NCBI RefSeq assembly: GCF_014648355.1
Contig: NZ_BMQY01000004.1
Coordinates: 517,549-581,548, forward strand
Length of the DNA stretch: 64,000 bases
Direction of reading: 5' to 3'
Origin: Couchioplanes azureus
GTDB taxonomy: Bacteria > Actinomycetota > Actinomycetes > Mycobacteriales > Micromonosporaceae
The position numbers and the translations under genes are program-made. The notes below the pieces were generated by a model. It did not search any database. It was not told the DNA's origin and worked only from the letters and a program-made list of their open reading frames with translations. This document shows, one piece after another, positions 59,354 through 64,000 of this stretch; the stretch's first letter is position 1; each line of letters opens with the position of its first letter.

Positions 59354-60523
59354 ATGTTGACGCAACGCGCCCTGCTCTTCCGGCTGGCCCAGCTCGGTGG
59401 CCTCTTCGTGATGGCCTGCCTGGGCCTGTTCGATCTTGCCAACGGCATGGCCTCCGGCGGGGACATCGCCCTGTTGCAGGTGCTGAGCGCGGTGGCCACC
59501 GCCGTGGTGTGGTTGCGCCGGCACCGGCAGGGCTCGAAGCGTCTGCCGAAAGTCGCAATGGCGCTCGCCGCCTTCTCGCTGCTGCTCACGTTCGTCGTGG
59601 GCGCCAGCTCGGGCTACGGCGGGAGCTACGGTCTGGCCGAGGCGGTGGGGCTGCTCGGCGTGCTGTTCGTGGTCAGCCGGCGCGGCGATCCGCAGTGGGC
59701 CGTCGGCGCGGTGCTGGCGACCGGGATGGCCCTCGGCTTCCTGCCGCTGCGCAGCGGCTTCGACTACGCGATGGTCATCGTCGGCCTCGCCCAGGGCCTG
59801 GCCGGCACGGCCGTCATCGGGCTGGGCATCTATCTGCGGACGCTGGAGGCGACCCGGCTGCGGGCGATGGACGCGGTCCGCGCGGAGCAGCGCGCGGAGT
59901 TCGCCCGGGACCTGCACGACTTCATCGCCCACCACGTGACCGGCATCGTGGTGCAGGCCCAGGGCGCCCGCTTCATCGCGGAGCAGGACCCGAAGCGGGT
60001 GCTGCTCGCGCTGGAGCAGATCGAGGCCGCCGGCGCCGAGACGATGGCGTCGATGCGGCGCATGGTCGGCGTGCTGCGCGACCCGAACGCGCAGCCGGAC
60101 GCCCCGCTGACGCCGCTGGCCGGGGTCGACGAGCTGAGCCCTCTGCTCGAGCAGTTCACCAGCTCGGGCGGCCCGCTCGCGCGGCTGCACCTGGACGGCA
60201 GCACCGAGGGCGTCCCGGTCGAGGTCTCCACCTCCGCCTACCGGGTGGTGATGGAGGCGCTGACCAACATCCGCCGGCACGCGCAGGGCGCGCGGGTCGC
60301 CGACGTCTGGATCCGCCGTACCCCCGACTGGTTGCTGGTCCGGGTGGCGAACGACGGATTGCCGCCCAGGGCCGGCACGCCGCGGGAGGCGCCGGGGTAC
60401 GGTCTCGTGGGCCTGCAGGAGCGGGTCCGCGCGGTCGGCGGGCGCATCACCGCCGGGCCGGGCATCGACGGCGGCTGGGTGGTCGACGCGGCCCTGCCCC
60501 TGGACCAGGAGGTGACGCGGTGA
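59354..60523 (+). CDS. sensor histidine kinase (HisKA_3/DesK type)
   Basis: A 389-residue kinase with five to six membrane helices (~8-170) and almost no external loops, the intramembrane-sensing form. HisKA_3: 'EFARDLHDFIAHHVTGIVVQAQG' holds the phospho-His in D-L-H-D (~196). HATPase: 'VVMEALTNIRRHAQGARV' (N-box) and 'GTPREAPGYGLVGLQERV' (G-box). The stop overlaps the response regulator start (GTGA). Divergence from the FtsX-type ABC genes suggests that it senses an antibiotic or envelope stress and controls that transporter; this is inference. Confidence 0.92.
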   Translation: MLTQRALLFRLAQLGGLFVMACLGLFDLANGMASGGDIALLQVLSAVATAVVWLRRHRQGSKRLPKVAMALAAFSLLLTFVVGASSGYGGSYGLAEAVGLLGVLFVVSRRGDPQWAVGAVLATGMALGFLPLRSGFDYAMVIVGLAQGLAGTAVIGLGIYLRTLEATRLRAMDAVRAEQRAEFARDLHDFIAHHVTGIVVQAQGARFIAEQDPKRVLLALEQIEAAGAETMASMRRMVGVLRDPNAQPDAPLTPLAGVDELSPLLEQFTSSGGPLARLHLDGSTEGVPVEVSTSAYRVVMEALTNIRRHAQGARVADVWIRRTPDWLLVRVANDGLPPRAGTPREAPGYGLVGLQERVRAVGGRITAGPGIDGGWVVDAALPLDQEVTR

Positions 60524-61158
60524 TCCGCGTGATGATCGCCGACGACCAGGCGATGGTACGCACCGGCTTCGGCATGATCATCGGTGCGCAGCCCGACATG
60601 GAGCTGGTCGGCGAGGCGGCCGACGGCGTCGAGGCGGTCGCGATGGCGCGCAAGCTCAAGCCGGACGTGGCGCTGTTCGACATCCGCATGCCGCGGATGG
60701 ACGGCCTGGAGGCGCTGCGCCTGCTCGCCGGCCCGGGCGTGGCGGACCCGATGAAGGTGGTCGTCGTGACGACCTTCGACCTCGACGAGTACGTGCACCA
60801 GGCACTGCGCAACGGTGCGGCGGGATTCCTGCTCAAGGACTCCGGCCCGGCGCTGCTGGTGGAGGCGGTGCGCGCGGCGGTCTCCGGGGACGCGCTGATC
60901 AGCCCGTCGATCACCGTGCGGCTGCTGGAGCACCTGTCCCCGCCCGCGCCCAGCGACGACGACGGCGGCCTGTCGCCGCGCGAGCTGGACGTGGTGAAGC
61001 TCGCCGCGCGCGGCCTGACCAACGCCGAGATCGCGACCGAGCTGTTCATCTCGGTCGGCACGGTGAAGACGCACCTCGGCAGCGTGCAGACCAAGCTCAA
61101 CGCCCGCAACCGGGTGGAGATCGCCGCTTGGGCCTGGGAGCGTCGTCTGGTGGGCTGA
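60520..61158 (+). CDS. NarL/FixJ-family response regulator
   Basis: A 212-residue regulator. Receiver: 'VMIADDQAMVRTGFG', phospho-Asp in 'VALFDIRMPRMDGLEA' (~54), Thr in 'VVTTFDLDEYV', Lys in 'GFLLKDSGP'. C-terminal LuxR HTH: 'LSPRELDVVKLAARGLTNAEIATELFISVGTVKTHL' (from ~150). It pairs with the preceding kinase, to which it is translationally coupled. It probably regulates its own operon and the divergent ABC operon. Confidence 0.95.
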   Translation: MIRVMIADDQAMVRTGFGMIIGAQPDMELVGEAADGVEAVAMARKLKPDVALFDIRMPRMDGLEALRLLAGPGVADPMKVVVVTTFDLDEYVHQALRNGAAGFLLKDSGPALLVEAVRAAVSGDALISPSITVRLLEHLSPPAPSDDDGGLSPRELDVVKLAARGLTNAEIATELFISVGTVKTHLGSVQTKLNARNRVEIAAWAWERRLVG

Positions 61159-61233
61159 CCCCGAACGAGGGATTCTGCCCCGGTTCGCCCGAACTCGCCC
61201 TGTTGTCCCGGCGGTCCGCCGACGATCGTGCCC

Positions 61234-62403
61234 ATGCAGCTCAAGCGATGTGCACGTCGCGGCCTGGCCGTGGCGACAGCGTTCCTGGCCCTCGGTGCCC
61301 TCGCCGCCCCGGCGGCCCCCGCCGCGGCGGCGCCGCCGGAGAACTGGACCCAGGACGGGTACGGTCCCGGCCACACCTTCTACAACCCGTCCGAGTCGGT
61401 GATCAACTCCTCCACCGTCGGCAAGCTCAAGACCCGCTGGACGGTCACCCCCCGGGCGGCCGTCGACAGCTGCCCGCTGAACCCGGTCGCCCCGATCGTC
61501 GCCGGCGGCCGGATGTACGTCCTGGAGCCGGACGGCAACGGCGTCGGCGCCTACGACACCAGGACCGGCACGCGGCTGTGGTCGTACTTCGCCGGCTACC
61601 TGGAGGCGACCGGCCTCGCCGTCTCGGGCGGCACCGTGGTCGTCACCGACATCGCCTGCTACTCGAACAGCAGCTACGACAGCAACGTGATCGCCCTCGA
61701 CGCGGCGACCGGCACCGAGCGGTGGAGCAGCCTGACCCCGTGGACCACCGACACCATGGTGGTCGACCACGGCGCGGTCGTCGTCTCCGGCTACTGCGGC
61801 ACCTGTGACGACGCCGACCGCGGCGTCGAGGCGTTCCGGATCTCCGACGGCGCGTCGCTGTGGAGCCGCCCGAACGCCGTCCTCGCCGGCCCGGTGGCCC
61901 GGGGCGGCCGGGTCCTGCTCGCGCACACCCGTACCCCGCGCACCGAGGCGGTGTCCGTCACGACCGGCCTGGACCACTGGGCAACCGGCCTGCGGTACAC
62001 GGCCCGCGCCGCCGACCCGGTCCGTGCCCAGTTCTACGTCTCCGGCCCCACCGGCCTGCGGGCGCTGGCCGCCGGCACCGGCGCGACGCTGTGGACGGTG
62101 AAGAACGAGGCGGGCGAGCTCGCCACCGACGGGCGGCGGGTCTACGTGGCGTCGGCCGGGCGGTTCAACGCGTACGACACCAGGAACGGCAAGCTGCTGT
62201 GGACCCGGGCCCTCAAGACGCCCGGCCACCCGGTCCGCGCCGGCGGCCTGCTCTACGCCACCAGCGGCAAGTCGCTGATGGTGCTGGCGCCGACCAGCGG
62301 CAGGACGGTCCGCTCGTTCGGCACGGCGACCGACCACGTGGTGGCGGCGGGCGGGCGGCTCTTCGTCACCAACGGGCGTACGGTCAAGGCCTACACGCCC
62401 TGA
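61234..62403 (+). CDS. secreted PQQ-like beta-propeller protein
   Basis: A 389-residue exported protein. Signal peptide to ~33 ('ALGALAAPAAPAAAAPPENW'). The rest is a series of PQQ/quinoprotein-like blades, each with the 'ALDAATGTERWSS' type ending: 'AYDTRTGTRLWSYFAG', 'AFRISDGASLWSR', 'ALAAGTGATLWTVKN', 'AYDTRNGKLLWTRAL'. There are four Cys in the middle (for example 'SGYCGTCDDAD'). There are no dehydrogenase active-site residues, so it is a structural or binding propeller. An upstream GTG at 61228 is possible. It ends immediately next to the convergent GNAT gene. Confidence 0.8.
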   Translation: MQLKRCARRGLAVATAFLALGALAAPAAPAAAAPPENWTQDGYGPGHTFYNPSESVINSSTVGKLKTRWTVTPRAAVDSCPLNPVAPIVAGGRMYVLEPDGNGVGAYDTRTGTRLWSYFAGYLEATGLAVSGGTVVVTDIACYSNSSYDSNVIALDAATGTERWSSLTPWTTDTMVVDHGAVVVSGYCGTCDDADRGVEAFRISDGASLWSRPNAVLAGPVARGGRVLLAHTRTPRTEAVSVTTGLDHWATGLRYTARAADPVRAQFYVSGPTGLRALAAGTGATLWTVKNEAGELATDGRRVYVASAGRFNAYDTRNGKLLWTRALKTPGHPVRAGGLLYATSGKSLMVLAPTSGRTVRSFGTATDHVVAAGGRLFVTNGRTVKAYTP

Positions 62404-62949
62404 TCAACGTTCGGCCGGGTTCGCGGTGAGGGTGATCCAGTACCGCCGGACCCGGCCGTGCGGGGTGTCGCGCACGTCCTCGCACACGCCGCCGTGGCGC
62501 TCGATCGTGCGGCGCGACGCCTCGTTCGCGACGTCACAGGTCAGCAGCACCCGCTCCAGGCCGAGGTCGCGGGCGCTCGCCAGCACCTGTGCCAGCGCCC
62601 ACGAGGCGAGGCCGCGGCGGCGTGCGCCCGGCCGCACGCCGTAGCCGATGTGACCGCCCGATTCGAGCAGCGTGTCGGTGAGCTCGTGGCGCAACGCGAT
62701 CGCGCCCAGCACCCCGTCGTCCTCGACGATCCACCAGTACGTGCAGTGCACCCAGCCCGGCGCGGGCGGGATCGCGGGGTCCGGCTCGCGCCGCAGCCGG
62801 GCGACGAAGGCGGCGAATCCCCGGGCCGTGTCCACCTCGTCGCCCGGGCGCAGTCCCGAGCCGTCCTGATGCACCCCGCGTCCCCACTCGTCGCGCGCGG
62901 CGAGCCACTGGGCGTGGAGCCGGGTGGTCGGGGTGATCAGCTGTGCCAT
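62404..62949 (-). CDS. GNAT family N-acetyltransferase
   Basis: A 181-residue acetyltransferase. The acetyl-CoA pyrophosphate loop is 'IGYGVRPGARRRGLASWAL', then 'VLLTCDVANEASRRTIERHGG', the RimJ/RimL-like C-terminal pattern. 'YWWIVEDDGVLGAIALRHEL' is the preceding strand pair. The substrate is unknown. Its ATG lies 11 nt after the MarR stop, so the two form an operon, and control by that regulator is likely. Confidence 0.9.
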   Translation of the reverse strand: MAQLITPTTRLHAQWLAARDEWGRGVHQDGSGLRPGDEVDTARGFAAFVARLRREPDPAIPPAPGWVHCTYWWIVEDDGVLGAIALRHELTDTLLESGGHIGYGVRPGARRRGLASWALAQVLASARDLGLERVLLTCDVANEASRRTIERHGGVCEDVRDTPHGRVRRYWITLTANPAER

Positions 62950-62959
62950 GGCGGGCAGG

Positions 62960-63463
62960 TCAGCGCCGCCCGGGCCGGGTGGCGACCTGATTCGGCTCCG
63001 CGGCTTCGAGCCGGGCCAGGACCCGCCGGGCGATCTCGCCGAGCTGGGCCAGCTCCGGACCGGTGAGGGTGTCCAGGACCAGCGCCCGCACCGCCTCGAC
63101 GTGGCCGGGGGCGCTGCGGCGCACCTTCTCCCAGCCCGCCTCGGTGAGGACCGCGTTGGTGTAGCGCCCGTCCTGCGGGCACGCGGCGCGCTCGACCCAG
63201 CCGCGGCCCTCGAGCCGCTTGACCACATGGGACAGCCGCGACAGGGAGCCGTTGGCCAGCGCGGCCAGGGCGCTCATCCGGCGGGTACGGCCGGGCGCCT
63301 CGGAGAGGTTGGCCAGCACCAGATACTCGAAGTGGCTCAGACCCGAGTCGCGCTGCATCTGGGCGTCCAGCGCGGCGGGGAGCCGCAGCAGCAGGCCCCC
63401 GACCGGCAGCCAGGACTCCAGCTCCTCGGCGCTCAGCCAGCGGGTCCGTGGTTCGGCACTCAC
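62960..63463 (-). CDS. MarR family transcriptional regulator
   Basis: A 167-residue winged-helix repressor. 'LSHFEYLVLANLSEAPGRTRRMSALAALANGSLSRLSHVVKRLEGRGWVER' contains the recognition helix and the start of the wing (starts ~43), completed by 'AACPQDGRYTNAVLTEAGWEKV'. Dimerisation helices flank it. GTG start with TACGAT 6 nt upstream, so a leaderless message. A perfect palindrome sits over the -35 region, consistent with autoregulation of the MarR-GNAT operon. Confidence 0.92.
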   Translation of the reverse strand: MSAEPRTRWLSAEELESWLPVGGLLLRLPAALDAQMQRDSGLSHFEYLVLANLSEAPGRTRRMSALAALANGSLSRLSHVVKRLEGRGWVERAACPQDGRYTNAVLTEAGWEKVRRSAPGHVEAVRALVLDTLTGPELAQLGEIARRVLARLEAAEPNQVATRPGRR

Positions 63464-63469
63464 CCGCCC

Positions 63470-63475
63470 ATCGTA
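63470..63475 (-). promoter_or_regulatory. -10 hexamer of a leaderless promoter for the MarR gene
   Basis: TACGAT on the minus strand with exactly 6 nt to the GTG at 63463. Confidence 0.5.
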
Positions 63476-63483
63476 CGGGCGAT

Positions 63484-63495
63484 TTGAAGCTTCAA
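63484..63495. promoter_or_regulatory. perfect 12-bp palindrome, likely MarR operator
   Basis: TTGAAGCTTCAA, 8 nt upstream of the -10 hexamer, covering the area just before and into the -35. Size and symmetry fit MarR-family operators. Confidence 0.55.
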
Positions 63496-63511
63496 CGAGC
63501 GATCGTTCGGG

Positions 63512-64000
63512 CTACGCCAGGGCCAGCAGGCGCCGGATCCAGGCCTGCCGGGCTGCCGTCATCCGGTCGGCGAGCTCGCGCGCGGGCGGGTACCGGCCAC
63601 CGGCCGACTCCATGCGGCTCACCTCGACGCCGCGGTGCAGATGGCCGAGGAGCAGGCCCACCGCCGTACGGTCGAAGTCGCCGCCGCGCGCCGCGGTCAG
63701 CTCGGCGATGTCGGCGTCGCGCAGGGAGTGCAGCCCGCCGTGCCCCGCGTGGGCGCCCGCCGCGGGGTCGGCGGATGGCGGCTGCCGCCAGCCGGTGAGC
63801 CAGTCCCGCATGGTCCGGGCCTCGGCCCGGCACTGCTCGCGCATCTCGGCGGCGAGCGCGCGCAGCCGCGGATCGGCCGCCCGCCGCACGACGGGCCCGG
63901 CGACCCGGTCCCCCTGGTCGGCGTAGGCCAGGCTCATCTGGAGGAACATCACGTCGGTGCCGCCGTACGCCGGGGCCGGCGCCGGCGCGGGCCCGGACCC
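63512..64000 (-). CDS. DUF305 family protein, 5' end beyond the window
   Basis: The C-terminal ~163 residues of a helical exported protein. The open frame runs to the window edge with a Pro/Ala stretch ('GSGPAPAPAPAYGGTD'), probably the linker after a signal peptide or lipobox, then 'VMFLQMSLAYADQGDRVAG', 'LRALAAEMREQCRAEARTMRDWLTGW' and 'LLLGHLHRGVEVSRMESAGG', the two ferritin-like halves of DUF305. The usual 'MIPHHAQAVEMA' first motif is diverged here and has lost its His pair. It is 48 nt upstream of the MarR gene, same strand. Confidence 0.7.
   Translation of the reverse strand, partial: GSGPAPAPAPAYGGTDVMFLQMSLAYADQGDRVAGPVVRRAADPRLRALAAEMREQCRAEARTMRDWLTGWRQPPSADPAAGAHAGHGGLHSLRDADIAELTAARGGDFDRTAVGLLLGHLHRGVEVSRMESAGGRYPPARELADRMTAARQAWIRRLLALA

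Overview
This is a single contiguous chromosomal window of very GC-rich DNA. Codon third positions are almost always G or C, GTG starts are frequent, and stop/start overlaps of the ATGA/GTGA type are common. Gene content points to a filamentous actinobacterium: lipoproteins, an FKBP, ScyD/ScyE-type and YcnI-type secreted proteins, MsiK-dependent-style sugar ABC operons without their own ATPase, and F420/PPOX and DUF2252 proteins. The presence of chemosensory genes fits a member of the Micromonosporaceae such as an Actinoplanes relative. The lineage is inference, because no rRNA or tRNA gene lies in the window. I found no insertion sequence, prophage, CRISPR array, tRNA or rRNA.

Layout. 0.1-5.4 kb: a secreted beta-propeller protein, a deletion scar holding remnants of a divergent ROK-regulator/sugar-epimerase pair, a P-loop sugar/nucleoside kinase, a membrane metallophosphoesterase and an acetoacetate-decarboxylase-like protein. 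5.5-12.6 kb: a full-length two-in-one ABC exporter, two lipoproteins, a small peptidoglycan-binding protein with a structured leader, a membrane-anchored LPMO and an FKBP. 12.7-16.1 kb: a polyol-type ABC uptake operon (two permeases and a binding protein) with a promoter and a perfect palindromic operator candidate. 16.1-24.2 kb: S4 protein, YcnI-like protein, DHH phosphoesterase, glucose-6-phosphate dehydrogenase, Bcp peroxiredoxin, STAS protein, RidA-like protein, a small secreted protein and a secreted zinc metalloprotease. 24.3-30.5 kb: ROK sugar kinase, a membrane protein of unknown function, and a ChvE/MmsAB-type monosaccharide ABC operon. 30.7-33.7 kb: DUF2252, PPOX and pirin genes. 34.3-39.1 kb: a 1602-residue, repeat-rich, probably disordered protein with a C-terminal TPR-like region. 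It is preceded by about 0.6 kb of non-coding DNA and a 20-codon leader ORF. 39.1-43.4 kb: a MacA-MacB-type efflux operon whose last gene is a membrane diguanylate cyclase. 43.7-46.5 kb: a small unknown protein, a CAP-domain protein and a membrane acyltransferase. 46.6-55.8 kb: a seven-gene chemosensory operon. 55.8-64 kb: an FtsX-type ABC exporter divergent from a two-component system, a PQQ-like propeller, a MarR-GNAT pair and a partial DUF305 gene.

The most notable system is the chemosensory operon at 46556-55804 (CheW, CheR-TPR, CheW, MCP, CheA-REC, CheB, REC-REC-pseudoREC-histidine kinase). Every one of its six junctions is a 4-nt overlap. Its parts match the Wsp-type 'alternative cellular function' class of chemosensory pathway, but the usual terminal diguanylate cyclase response regulator is replaced by a soluble triple-receiver histidine kinase. 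A diguanylate cyclase does occur 6 kb away, coupled to an efflux operon. Many genes here start 5-8 nt downstream of a TANNNT hexamer, which suggests widespread leaderless transcription and helps to fix several start codons.
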